NCBI GenBank assembly: GCA_030591685.1
Contig: JAUVAX010000016.1
Span: forward strand, 1-48,186
Direction of reading: 5' to 3'
Length of the DNA stretch: 48,186 nucleotides
DNA from: Pseudobdellovibrionaceae bacterium
GTDB lineage: Bacteria > Bdellovibrionota > Bdellovibrionia > Bdellovibrionales > UBA1609
Of the stretch, positions 17,286-25,301 are shown piece after piece (the stretch's first letter is position 1; each line of letters begins with the position of its first letter). The notes beneath the pieces were generated by a model that was given only the letters and a program-made list of their open reading frames with translations, was not told where the DNA came from and searched no databases. The position numbers and the translations under genes are program-made.

Positions 17286-18119
17286 ATGGCACTAGTTATA
17301 TCAACAAACATACCCTCAATAAATGCTCAAAAATCAATGAGTCAAACACAAAGAACACTACAAAAAACCATGGCCCAACTTTCATCGGGGTCAAGAATAA
17401 CAAAGGCCGCAGATGATGCCGCAGGCTTATCAATAAGTGAAAACTTAAAGTCTAACATAAGAGGCTACACACAGGCTCGTAGAAACGCCAACGACGGGAT
17501 CTCAATGATTCAAGTGGCTGAGGGTGGCCTTGCTGAGGTTTCAAATATATTAACGAGGCTCAGGGAGCTAGGCGTTCAGGCTGCTTCTGATACGATCGGA
17601 GATACAGAACGTGGATTTGTGAACAAAGAAGTTCAGCAATTAAAAAACGAAGTTCAACGTATTGCTAGTTCGACAAGGTTTAATGGCGCTCAGTTATTAG
17701 ATGGATCTGGGGGCGAGTTTTCCTTTCAGGTAGACATAGGTAATGATGATTTTAAAGATAGAATAACATTTGATACCTCAGAGCAGTCGGTGAACCTTTC
17801 TGATTTAAGTATTGATGGTTTTGATTTTTCATCCAACGATGGAGCCAGAGAGGCCCTAGAGCAACTCGATGCAAGCCAATCACAAGTGAACGGGCATAGA
17901 GCGAATTTAGGAGCCCTACAAAACAGACTCATATCTACAACAGAAAACCTAAGCACAGCAATTGAGAACTTTTCATCTGCAAACTCACGAATCAGAGACA
18001 CAGATGTTGCAGAATCAAGTGCAGCCCTTGCCTCAGCACAAATATTAGCTCAGGCTTCTGTGGGTGTTTTGGCTCAAGCCAATCAAATGCCTCAATCGGC
18101 ACTAAGGCTAATAGCTTAA
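17286..18119 (+). CDS. fliC: Flagellin (copy C)
   Basis: A 277-residue filament subunit with a strong ribosome binding site (AAGGAG) before the ATG. The N-terminus ISTNIPSINAQKSMSQTQ and the GSRITKAADDAAGLSISENL stretch (about 37-56) are standard D0/D1. LRELGVQAASDT is near 100. The middle (about 140-200) is short and acidic. The C-terminus MPQSALRLIA is typical. It is close to copies A and B but with a different middle. It is monocistronic with a FliA-type promoter and a terminator at 18178-18207. Confidence 0.96.
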   Translation: MALVISTNIPSINAQKSMSQTQRTLQKTMAQLSSGSRITKAADDAAGLSISENLKSNIRGYTQARRNANDGISMIQVAEGGLAEVSNILTRLRELGVQAASDTIGDTERGFVNKEVQQLKNEVQRIASSTRFNGAQLLDGSGGEFSFQVDIGNDDFKDRITFDTSEQSVNLSDLSIDGFDFSSNDGAREALEQLDASQSQVNGHRANLGALQNRLISTTENLSTAIENFSSANSRIRDTDVAESSAALASAQILAQASVGVLAQANQMPQSALRLIA

Positions 18120-18177
18120 TAGTAATTATTTATAGATTTTATGTTTGGGGGGTGGTTCTCCGTCCCCGGAACTGACC

Positions 18178-18207
18178 TACCCGGGGGGCTTGTCTCCCGG
18201 GGTTCTT
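18178..18207 (+). terminator. Intrinsic terminator of flagellin C
   Basis: A GC-rich stem CCCGGGGG / CTCCCGGG (G-U allowed) with a six-base loop, followed by GTTCTTTT. It lies about 60 bases after the stop. Confidence 0.7.
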
Positions 18208-18589
18208 TTAGTAAATAATATTATTACTGAAAGAAAGGTAAATGAATGGCTCACATGAGCCTCTAGTTTATAAAACCTCCTAAAGGTAAAAGCTAACTTA
18301 AAATTCACCCCTTTAAAGGTAAAAGTTATAGCTTAAGTCCACCTTTTTACTTCAAAATTAATTTATCACAATGGGTTTAAATATTAAGATAATAAAAATC
18401 TAATTTACCTTAATGCCCTCATTTAATATTGCTTATTTATTTTTGTTATATAGATAGTAGAAGTTAATTGTGTACAGGTAATTAATAACTCAGTGAGGTT
18501 GGGAACTTAATATATATAGACTCCACCAAGTAACAAAACATTAATTAACTTAAAAATATCATTGAAAACATTTTAGTAATTTTGATTTT
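18208..18589. other. AT-rich stretch between flagellins C and A
   Basis: Nothing coding is seen. A 12-base word TAAAGGTAAAAG occurs twice, 33 bases apart (18281 and 18314), in similar surroundings. The rest is simple AT-rich sequence upstream of the phased array of flagellin A. Confidence 0.4.
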
Positions 18590-18637
18590 TCCTAGAAGGG
18601 CCATACGTTAGTCTAGTTAGTCAATACGTTGGTCTAG
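18590..18637 (+). promoter_or_regulatory. Phased GTCTAG array upstream of flagellin A
   Basis: TCCTAG (18590), GTCTAG (18611) and GTCTAG (18632) step by 21 bases, and the -35 box begins 22 bases after the last. The two GTCTAG words lie inside a 21-base direct repeat (ATACGTTRGTCTAGTT at 18603 and 18624). ACTCGAC directly precedes the -35 box, as in flagellin B. Confidence 0.6.
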
Positions 18638-18653
18638 TTTGCCTAGACTCGAC

Positions 18654-18680
18654 TAAAGTTCACCCAGACTCGACCGAAGT
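18654..18680 (+). promoter_or_regulatory. FliA (sigma28)-type promoter of flagellin A
   Basis: TAAAGTTC (18654-18661), an 11-base spacer and ACCGAAGT (18673-18680). Predicted start near 18687, giving a leader of about 209 bases. Confidence 0.78.
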
Positions 18681-18686
18681 AGTGGT

Positions 18687-18895
18687 ATACAAAGCAGCAG
18701 ACCTTGGACGGTCAGAACTTAGTTAAGCTTTTGAGTGACTGCTTAAGCTTAATTAAAAAAACTAAGTTCATTTCCTCAAGTTTCTTCTGCTCCAACATGT
18801 TCAACCAAGCCTATGATGGGCTGTTCTTGGCGGGCGGTTAGGGTCCGCCAAGAGCAGGGAAGATGGAATCTTTCTTAAAAAACGAGGAGAGTCTA
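18687..18895 (+). promoter_or_regulatory. Structured leader of flagellin A
   Basis: In order, the leader holds AGTGACTGCT (18734-18743), the palindromic word AACATGTT (18794-18801), a small hairpin AGCC/GGCT (18808-18822) around ATGAT, a 9-10 bp hairpin (18824-18854) whose loop contains GGTTAGG, and the ribosome binding site GAGGAG (18884-18889). The same order is found before flagellin B with compensating changes in the small hairpin. It could control translation or stability; the function is inferred. Confidence 0.45.
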
Positions 18896-19729
18896 ATGTC
18901 ACTCAACATCACAACAAACATAGCGTCTATAAACGCTCAAAAAACAATGGCCACGTCGCAACGAAGTTTAGAAAAGAGTTTTGCTCAACTTTCGTCGGGT
19001 TCAAGAATAACAAAGGCTTCAGATGATGCCGCTGGGTTATCTATAAGCGAAAACTTAAAATCAACAATCAGAGGCTACTATCAGGCCCAACGAAATGCTA
19101 ACGATGGTATTTCAATGATTCAAGTAGCAGAAGGGGGCTTGGCTGAAACCTCTAATATATTAACTCGTTTAAGAGAATTAGGAGTACAAGCCGCGTCAGA
19201 TACAGTTGGTGACACAGAGAGAGGCTTTATTAATCAAGAAGTTCAACAGTTAAAAAGTGAAGTTCAGCGTATTGCCGAATCTACCAGGTATAACGGAACA
19301 AACCTACTTGATGGTAGCGGTGAGGAGTTTTCATTTCAAATAGATATAGGCAATGATGAGTTCAGAGATCGAATTTCATTTGATGCTTCAGCTCAAGAGG
19401 TCACCCTGGGTGCACTTGATATATCTAACTTTGATTATGCTGAAAAAGACGGAGCCAGAGATGCGCTTTCTGTTTTAGAAGATGCTCAAACAAGCGTCAA
19501 CGGGCACAGGGCAACTCTTGGAGCACTTCAGAATCGCCTTATTTCGACTTCAGAGAATTTAAACAATGCTATTGAAAACTTTTCGGCAGCTAACTCTCGA
19601 ATTAGAGATACTGACGTAGCTCAATCTAGCGCCGACTTAGCAAAGGGCCAGGTTTTAAATGCAGCCTCTATTAGTGTCCTGGCTCAGGCCAATCAAATGC
19701 CGCAATCAGCACTTCGCTTAATAGGTTAA
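18896..19729 (+). CDS. fliC: Flagellin (copy A)
   Basis: The ATG at 18896 (MSLNITTNIASINAQ) is preferred to one at 18863: GAGGAG lies six bases before it, and the paralogue at 20205 starts at the same residue. The 277 residues have the D0/D1 ends (GSRITKASDDAAGLSIS near 37, LRELGVQAASDT near 100, MPQSALRLIG at the end) and a short middle. The protein is nearly identical to copy B. At DNA level the first 180 bases or so match B almost perfectly, while later parts differ at many silent sites. It is monocistronic with its own FliA-type promoter and terminator. Confidence 0.96.
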   Translation: MSLNITTNIASINAQKTMATSQRSLEKSFAQLSSGSRITKASDDAAGLSISENLKSTIRGYYQAQRNANDGISMIQVAEGGLAETSNILTRLRELGVQAASDTVGDTERGFINQEVQQLKSEVQRIAESTRYNGTNLLDGSGEEFSFQIDIGNDEFRDRISFDASAQEVTLGALDISNFDYAEKDGARDALSVLEDAQTSVNGHRATLGALQNRLISTSENLNNAIENFSAANSRIRDTDVAQSSADLAKGQVLNAASISVLAQANQMPQSALRLIG

Positions 19730-19762
19730 TACTTTAAAAAAAATGATATTAAAGACGTCTAG

Positions 19763-19796
19763 ACCAAGGCCCAGAAACTGGCCTTGGTTTTTTTTT
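19763..19796 (+). terminator. Intrinsic terminator of flagellin A
   Basis: A stem ACCAAGG / CCTTGGT continues into CCAG-AAA-CTGG with one bulged C and is followed by about nine T residues. It is 34 bases after the stop. Confidence 0.9.
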
Positions 19797-19919
19797 GAAC
19801 TTAAATATAGTTAGACATTATTTTTTAAAAACATAACTTCAGTTTATACCTCTGCTTTTAAAATTTACCTTCTATAAATAGTAAAAATATAAATATACCC
19901 TTAAAGCCTATGGACGAAT

Positions 19920-19947
19920 GTCTAGATCAAGTAACACCTTCGTCTAG
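19920..19947 (+). promoter_or_regulatory. Phased GTCTAG pair upstream of flagellin B
   Basis: GTCTAG at 19920 and 19942 are 22 bases apart, and the -35 box starts another 22 bases on (19964). This is the same geometry as for flagellins A and C. Confidence 0.58.
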
Positions 19948-19963
19948 TTATGCTCGACTCGAC

Positions 19964-19990
19964 TTAAGTTCGCCCGGACTAGACCGAAGG
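19964..19990 (+). promoter_or_regulatory. FliA (sigma28)-type promoter of flagellin B
   Basis: TTAAGTTC (19964-19971), an 11-base spacer and ACCGAAGG (19983-19990). Predicted start near 19997, leader about 208 bases, the same length as that of flagellin A. Confidence 0.76.
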
Positions 19991-19996
19991 GTTGTT

Positions 19997-20204
19997 ATAA
20001 CAAGCAGCAAGACTTTCGGCGGTCAGACTTTAGTAAGCCTTTATGTGACTGTATCGGTTTAAATAGAGCTAAAGTCAGACAAAGAAAAATTTGCAGCTCT
20101 AACATGTTCAACCCAATCCATGATGGATATCTGACGTGCGGGAGGTTAGGCCCGTTCATTAGGATTAAGAGCAAAGAGGCTCTTAAAAACCAAAGGAGAG
20201 TACT
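19997..20204 (+). promoter_or_regulatory. Structured leader of flagellin B
   Basis: It contains the same series as the flagellin A leader: GTGACTG near 20055, AACATGTT (20101-20108), a hairpin ATCC/GGAT (20116-20128) with loop ATGAT, and a stem GCGGG/CCCGT (20138-20155, one G-U) with loop AGGTTAGG. AAAGGAGAG precedes the ATG. Relative to A, the small hairpin changed on both sides (G-C to T-A) so that pairing is kept. Confidence 0.45.
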
Positions 20205-21038
20205 ATGTCACTCAATATAACAACAAACATAGCGTCTATAAACGCTCAAAAAACAATGGCCACGTCGCAAAGAAATTTAGAAAAGAGCTTTGCTCAACTT
20301 TCGTCGGGTTCAAGAATAACAAAGGCTTCAGATGATGCTGCGGGGCTATCTATAAGCGAAAACTTAAAATCAACAATCAGAGGCTACTATCAAGCACAGC
20401 GTAACGCGAGTGATGGTATTTCAATGATTCAAGTAGCTGAAGGAGGTTTGGCTGAAACCTCTAATATATTAACCCGTTTAAGGGAGCTAGGAGTTCAGGC
20501 CGCATCAGATACCGTTGGCAATACTGAACGAGGATTTATAAATAAAGAAGTTCAGCAGCTAAAAAGTGAGATTCAACGTATTTCTCAAGCAACAAGATAT
20601 AATGGTACAAACCTTTTAGATGGTAGCGGTGAAGAGTTTTCATTTCAGGTAGATATCGGTAATGATGATTTTAGAGATCGAATTTCATTCGATGCATCAG
20701 CACAAGAAAGCACATTAAGTGCTCTTGATGTAGGAAGCTTTGACTATTCAGATAAAGATGGCGCCAGGGAGGCACTTTCAGTTTTAGAGGACGCACAAAC
20801 TACTGTTAACGGTCACCGAGCAACGCTTGGTGCACTTCAAAATCGATTAATTTCAACCTCTGAGAACTTAAATAACGCCATTGAAAATTTCTCGGCGGCC
20901 AATTCTCGAATTAGAGATACAGATGTAGCTCAATCTAGTGCAGATTTAGCAAAGGGACAGGTTTTAAATGCAGCCGCAATTAGTGTTCTTTCGCAGGCCA
21001 ATCAAATGCCACAATCAGCACTTAGATTAATTGGATAA
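20205..21038 (+). CDS. fliC: Flagellin (copy B)
   Basis: A 277-residue filament subunit starting MSLNITTNIASINAQ, with AAAGGAGAG before the ATG. It has the same conserved parts as copy A (GSRITKASDDAAGLSIS, LRELGVQAASDT, MPQSALRLIG), and the main differences are in residues about 155-185. It is monocistronic, with a FliA-type promoter at 19964 and a terminator at 21105. It is the last filament gene before flaG-fliD-fliS. Confidence 0.96.
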   Translation: MSLNITTNIASINAQKTMATSQRNLEKSFAQLSSGSRITKASDDAAGLSISENLKSTIRGYYQAQRNASDGISMIQVAEGGLAETSNILTRLRELGVQAASDTVGNTERGFINKEVQQLKSEIQRISQATRYNGTNLLDGSGEEFSFQVDIGNDDFRDRISFDASAQESTLSALDVGSFDYSDKDGAREALSVLEDAQTTVNGHRATLGALQNRLISTSENLNNAIENFSAANSRIRDTDVAQSSADLAKGQVLNAAAISVLSQANQMPQSALRLIG

Positions 21039-21104
21039 TAAATTTTAAGAGTTAAAATTTGGCAGGGGAGAACTCTCCATTCCGGCCAGATCTAACCTAA
21101 CCTA

Positions 21105-21134
21105 CCTAAGGGCTCCGCAGCCCTTAGGTTTTTC
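21105..21134 (+). terminator. Intrinsic terminator of flagellin B
   Basis: A 10-bp perfect stem CCTAAGGGCT / AGCCCTTAGG with loop CCGC is followed by TTTTTCT. Confidence 0.92.
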
Positions 21135-21149
21135 TAGTTATATGTCCTA

Positions 21150-21177
21150 TAAAGAAGACCGCTTATAATACCGATCC
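21150..21177 (+). promoter_or_regulatory. Possible FliA-type promoter of flaG-fliD-fliS
   Basis: TAAAGAAG (21150-21157), 12 bases, then ACCGATCC (21170-21177). The spacer is one base longer than in the flagellin promoters. The predicted start (about 21184) is only a few bases before the flaG ATG at 21188, so the transcript would be nearly leaderless. Confidence 0.4.
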
Positions 21178-21187
21178 TCACCTTAAG

Positions 21188-21559
21188 ATGAATATAAAAT
21201 CACTTTCGAACATTATAACGCCCACAGATACGTTAACTCGAGTGGATAAAAAAGCTGAGGTTAAGGCCGAGCAAAGTGGTGAACGAGATGCAGATGGACG
21301 ACGACAACAGGACTCAGGTCCTGAAAAGCATTCTATAAATGATGAGGAGCTTCAAATAATTTTAGAAGCCTTAAAATCAATACCCGGAGTGATGGAACAT
21401 GATTTGATAATCCGTCCTCAAGAGATAAATAATTCATACTTTTTCTTTATTGAGGATAATAAGGGCAAAGTAATTCGTCGACTTAACACTAAAGAGGCGT
21501 GGGCCGTTCACCTTAGTAATGATCAGCCTAAAGGGCAGCTTTTAGACAAATCAATGTAG
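21188..21559 (+). CDS. flaG: FlaG-family flagellar protein
   Basis: The product has 123 residues. FlaG proteins are small and lie between flagellin and fliD in many flagellar clusters, where they influence filament length. Here the position is exactly that. The N-terminal 55 residues are polar and probably disordered. The C-terminal part has the family's pattern of a helix followed by two beta strands (SYFFFIEDNKGKVIRRLN, about 81-98). No ribosome binding site is visible before the ATG, which fits the very short predicted leader. The call rests on size, position and the strand pattern, not on a long match. Confidence 0.6.
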   Translation: MNIKSLSNIITPTDTLTRVDKKAEVKAEQSGERDADGRRQQDSGPEKHSINDEELQIILEALKSIPGVMEHDLIIRPQEINNSYFFFIEDNKGKVIRRLNTKEAWAVHLSNDQPKGQLLDKSM

Positions 21560-21677
21560 GGCTCTATCGGTAGTTCTTACCTATGTATTTGGTCTATGAC
21601 ATTCAATTGACTCACATAAATAATTAAATATTTGCAATAATTAAGTAAGGGTAATGACCTTTTTTAGGAGGATGATA

Positions 21678-23042
21678 GTGCCTATTACTTTCGGGGGAAT
21701 GGCTTCGGGATTACCGCCCAACATTGTTGAGCAGTTAATGGAGGCCGAAAAAATGCCCATAAGAAATATGGAAGTTAAAAAAGCTAAATCTGAAAGCAGA
21801 TTAAAGCTTGTTAACGAATTGGATGAAAAATTATCATCTATTGGTGACTCTATAGGCACTCTTGCCTCTGTTCATGGATTTAATGATTATAAAGTTTTAT
21901 CAGGTGATCCTAATATTATTCAAGGTTCCGTGGACCCGTTAACTTCACGGCCCGGAAATTGGAATATCGAAGTAAAGCAATTGGCCAGAAAGGCCGCTGC
22001 AATAACAAATGGGTTTCCTGATAAAGATAGAACTGAAATCGGGACGGGGTACTTTAAATTTGAAACCCCTGATGGTGAACGAGAGGTATACATAAAAGGC
22101 GAAAACAGTACTCTTCAAGGGGCTGTGCACGCGATTAATAATGCGAATATAGGGGTGAGGGCCTCGGTAATTAATGATCGTAAGTATCCAGAAAATCCAT
22201 ATAAAATTATGATCTCCGGAGATAACGTTGGCGACGACAACAGTGTGAAATATCCAACATTATATTTTCTCGATGGGGATCAAGATTTATATTTTGACCA
22301 AGAAAGAGAGGCTCAAAATGGCCTTATTAAAGTCGATGGATTTGAATTTGAAATTTCTGACAACTCAGTAGAGGACCTTATACCCGGTGTGGTTTTAGAG
22401 CTAAAGCAGGCCGCCCCTGATAGGCAAGTTAATGTAACGGTCACAGAAGATAGGGAAGTGGTCGCAGGTAAAGTAAAAGAATTTGTAGATGCGATTAACG
22501 GGGTTCTGGGGTTTATACAAACTCAAAACAGATTGTCAAAAGACGTCGACACTTCAAAGACCCTTGGCGGGGATGGCATGATCAGGGGTATAGAGACAAG
22601 GATGCGCCGACTTATTCAAGGGGCACAAATGGGAGTTCAGGGCCCGATAAAACGACTCAGTCAAATTGGTATTCAGTTTAATCGGGGGGGCACACTCGAC
22701 TATAAAGAAGAAACTTTTAATGCTGTGTTGGCAAAAGATCCAGATGCAGTCCAAAAATTTCTAGCCGGCGATGGGTTTTCTGTAGGGTTTATACCAAGCA
22801 TGAAAAATACACTTTCCATTGTTCAAGATAAAGTCTTTGGCCCAGTAGGTTCTAGGAGAAAGTCCCTACAGGGAAAAATCCGAAGAATAGACGACCAAAT
22901 AACGAGAAAGGAAGACCAGCTTGAAAAAAAAGAACAAACACTCAGGCGAAAGTTTGCAAACTTAGAAACGCAAATGTCAAAGCTTAAGTCCCAAGGGGGC
23001 CAGGTTGCAGCAATTGCCAGCATTGGAATGCAAACAGGATAA
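21678..23042 (+). CDS. fliD: Flagellar hook-associated protein 2 (filament cap)
   Basis: FliD forms the cap at the filament tip and folds incoming flagellins. The GTG at 21678 is chosen because a perfect AGGAGG (21666-21671) lies six bases before it. An ATG at 21672 touches that site and so cannot use it. The protein then starts PITFGGMASGLPPNIVEQLM, matching the FliD N-terminal domain. The C-terminal domain has a helical coiled-coil end (RRIDDQITRKEDQLEKKEQ, about 410-428) and the typical motif near FANLETQMSKLKSQG. The length (454) is normal. It is followed by fliS after 53 bases. Confidence 0.93.
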   Translation: MPITFGGMASGLPPNIVEQLMEAEKMPIRNMEVKKAKSESRLKLVNELDEKLSSIGDSIGTLASVHGFNDYKVLSGDPNIIQGSVDPLTSRPGNWNIEVKQLARKAAAITNGFPDKDRTEIGTGYFKFETPDGEREVYIKGENSTLQGAVHAINNANIGVRASVINDRKYPENPYKIMISGDNVGDDNSVKYPTLYFLDGDQDLYFDQEREAQNGLIKVDGFEFEISDNSVEDLIPGVVLELKQAAPDRQVNVTVTEDREVVAGKVKEFVDAINGVLGFIQTQNRLSKDVDTSKTLGGDGMIRGIETRMRRLIQGAQMGVQGPIKRLSQIGIQFNRGGTLDYKEETFNAVLAKDPDAVQKFLAGDGFSVGFIPSMKNTLSIVQDKVFGPVGSRRKSLQGKIRRIDDQITRKEDQLEKKEQTLRRKFANLETQMSKLKSQGGQVAAIASIGMQTG

Positions 23043-23095
23043 ACATTTATGAATATGAGCCGATATATAAACATAAGTAAAGGAAGTAATGATTA

Positions 23096-23506
23096 ATGAA
23101 AAACCCATACCAGCAGTACAAAAAAACATCTATAGAAAGTGCCAGTCGAGAAAAGCTTCTTCTAATGATGTATGAAGGGGCCATTAGGTTTGTAAAAAAA
23201 GCAATGATAGCTATAGATAATAAAGACATTGCACAACGTGGTTATAATATTGGCCGTGCCTTTGATGTGATAATGGAACTAAATAACACCCTAGATCATC
23301 AGGTGGGTGGAGAAATTGCTGTTAACTTAGAGTCGTTATATATGTTTATGACCGATAAGCTCACTCAAGCAAATATTAATAATGATAAACAGGGCCTTGA
23401 AGAGGTATTAAAACCACTGACAACACTTTATGACGGTTGGAAAGTGGCTATTGAGCAACTTAAAAAAAATGAAATTAAACATACTCAATCTATGGAGGGA
23501 AAATGA
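23096..23506 (+). CDS. fliS: Flagellin export chaperone FliS
   Basis: A 136-residue cytoplasmic chaperone that holds flagellin before export. The N-terminus NPYQQYKKTSIESASREKLL followed by LMMYEGAIRFVKKA is diagnostic of FliS, and the rest is all-helical, ending in a charged tail. AAAGGAAG precedes the ATG. The stop overlaps the next start (ATGA), so the two genes are translationally coupled. With five flagellins nearby, it presumably serves them all. Confidence 0.93.
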   Translation: MKNPYQQYKKTSIESASREKLLLMMYEGAIRFVKKAMIAIDNKDIAQRGYNIGRAFDVIMELNNTLDHQVGGEIAVNLESLYMFMTDKLTQANINNDKQGLEEVLKPLTTLYDGWKVAIEQLKKNEIKHTQSMEGK

Positions 23507-23934
23507 GTCAAATATCAAACCTACTAAGCGAAAAAAACGAGTACCTAGATAAATTTTATGCTTTAAATTCTGCGGAATTAGTAAGAATTTTAGATGGTGA
23601 TTTTGAAAATTTAGATACTTTTTATAATGCTAGGGATTGTATTCTGAATATGATAAACAGTGTTGATAAAAGAATTAATGATTTAAACAGAGGGTTACTA
23701 ACTCCTGAAAAACTAAGCGTTCAGGATAGAAAAGTAGTATTACGCGCACTTGATAAAAAAAATGACATGGTTCAACAAATTTTATCACTTGATCTACAGA
23801 TTTTAAGTGCAATTGAAGACAAAAAATCATCCATAATTAAGGAATTGGGCCAAACACGAATCACAAAACGTGCAATGGGGTCATATAAATCGGGTAAGTC
23901 TCGATCAAAAACCTCTTTTGATGAAAACGTATAA
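23503..23934 (+). CDS. Small helical protein, FliT/FlgN-like
   Basis: The product has 143 residues, all-helical and charged, with no signal peptide. Its position directly after fliS with a four-base overlap is where FliT or FlgN-type export chaperones usually sit, and its size and helical hairpin layout (about 10-110) fit. The C-terminal 25 residues are basic and serine-rich. No signature motif is visible, so the function rests on position and secondary structure alone. Confidence 0.5.
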   Translation: MSQISNLLSEKNEYLDKFYALNSAELVRILDGDFENLDTFYNARDCILNMINSVDKRINDLNRGLLTPEKLSVQDRKVVLRALDKKNDMVQQILSLDLQILSAIEDKKSSIIKELGQTRITKRAMGSYKSGKSRSKTSFDENV

Positions 23935-23941
23935 ATAATTA

Positions 23942-23967
23942 GTTTCTGCCGCATACGCGGCAGAAAC
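23942..23967 (+). terminator. Strong hairpin after the fliS operon
   Basis: An 11-bp perfect stem GTTTCTGCCGC / GCGGCAGAAAC with loop ATAC starts eight bases after the stop at 23934. It has no T run, so it may stabilise the messenger 3' end rather than terminate on its own. Confidence 0.55.
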
Positions 23968-24206
23968 AGCACTCTGAAAAATTAGTTCAACGGGTCTCTG
24001 CGTATCACGTAGGTTTCGCTCAATCCTGATTTTTTCTGAATCACAGTTCACTTCGCCTCACCCTAAGTCCGGTCAAAAAAATGCTTACTTTTATCAGACT
24101 CGACAGTCTTATGACTCAATTTGGGACTCAAATACAAATTGGTTGTCCCCAATCATTGGCATTCATGTTGCTTATATAACTAACTTAGTAGAAAGGTGCG
24201 TGAGTC

Positions 24207-25301
24207 ATGGAATTATATAAAAAGTCAAAGTATCCAAAATCAGTCGATGGTCCAGGGTCTGATAAAGAGCAAGAACAGTATGAGGGTTTAAATTGTTACC
24301 CAATAGAACACACGGATATTGTCCTTGAAGAGTTTGATAAAGAGGCCTCTGAAACTGAAATTAGATATGGAATTAATAAAGTCCTATCAAGTGCTGAAGC
24401 TCAAGAGGATCTGCTTTTACAAAACGCAGACATACTTATTTTAAATGCTGAATATGAGCTAGCCCTTACCCTTCTAAAAGAAGCCATTCATTTAAATCCG
24501 CAGCAGGACGTAACTATTAAAAAAATGGGACAGTGTTTTATGGGGCTTGGCCGTGTTGAAAAAGCCATTGAGTGCTTTAAGTCAGCTACAGTTAGATCAA
24601 AAACACCATCAAACCTAGCTCTTCTAGCAAAAGCTTATTATTCATCAGGTAGTGATGAGCAGGCTTTAGAGTTTTACCTGTTATCACTGGAGAGCAAAGG
24701 ATTAATTCCCTCGGTAGAATTTGAAGTTTATAAAAATATTGGAAATATTTATGTTCGAGCAGGCGAATTAGACTTAGCAGAGCAAAATTACAATAGGGCT
24801 TACACATTAAACCCAAAATCTGACATTTTATTGGTTAACTATGGGACTCTTGAAATGCAAAAGCAAAATTTTGATCTTGCACTTGAAAACTTTAGAAAGG
24901 CAATAGGGTTAAATAAAAATAATGACAAGGCCTGGGTGGGGTTGGCACTTATACACCGTGAGTATGGAGATCATGTGCTGTCGTGGGCAAACTTAGAGAG
25001 AGCTTTAGATCTAAATTCAAAAAACCCAATAGCACTACAAATATATATAGATTGGGGGATGAAGGACTCGTGTGAACACAGAGTTATCGCTTGGCTTGAA
25101 AATTATTTAATTAAAAACCCAAAAGATTCAAACGTCAGCTCTGTTTTAGCACAATTACTCTTTAGAATGGAGCGATTTAAACACTGCGAATTTGAGCTTA
25201 AGCGAACGTTAAGCCTCGACCCGAGTAATATAGAAGCTCTAAAGTTGAAACCCTTGGCGCATGCAAGCCGCATTAAAAAACTTAATGGAGACTTTCGTTG
25301 A
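24207..25301 (+). CDS. TPR-repeat protein
   Basis: The product has 364 residues with no signal peptide. After an acidic start, the region about 70-350 is a run of tetratricopeptide repeats, with ALTLLKEAIHLNPQQDVTIK, KAIECFKSATVRSK and DLAEQNYNRAYTLNPKSDIL as examples, each with the usual small residue, aromatic and proline pattern. AAAGGTG precedes the ATG. It overlaps the next gene at TTGA and heads a run of overlapping genes that includes a Maf-like domain and two glycosyltransferases. TPR proteins are common partners of flagellin glycosylation enzymes, so it may dock substrate or enzyme. Confidence 0.8.
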   Translation: MELYKKSKYPKSVDGPGSDKEQEQYEGLNCYPIEHTDIVLEEFDKEASETEIRYGINKVLSSAEAQEDLLLQNADILILNAEYELALTLLKEAIHLNPQQDVTIKKMGQCFMGLGRVEKAIECFKSATVRSKTPSNLALLAKAYYSSGSDEQALEFYLLSLESKGLIPSVEFEVYKNIGNIYVRAGELDLAEQNYNRAYTLNPKSDILLVNYGTLEMQKQNFDLALENFRKAIGLNKNNDKAWVGLALIHREYGDHVLSWANLERALDLNSKNPIALQIYIDWGMKDSCEHRVIAWLENYLIKNPKDSNVSSVLAQLLFRMERFKHCEFELKRTLSLDPSNIEALKLKPLAHASRIKKLNGDFR

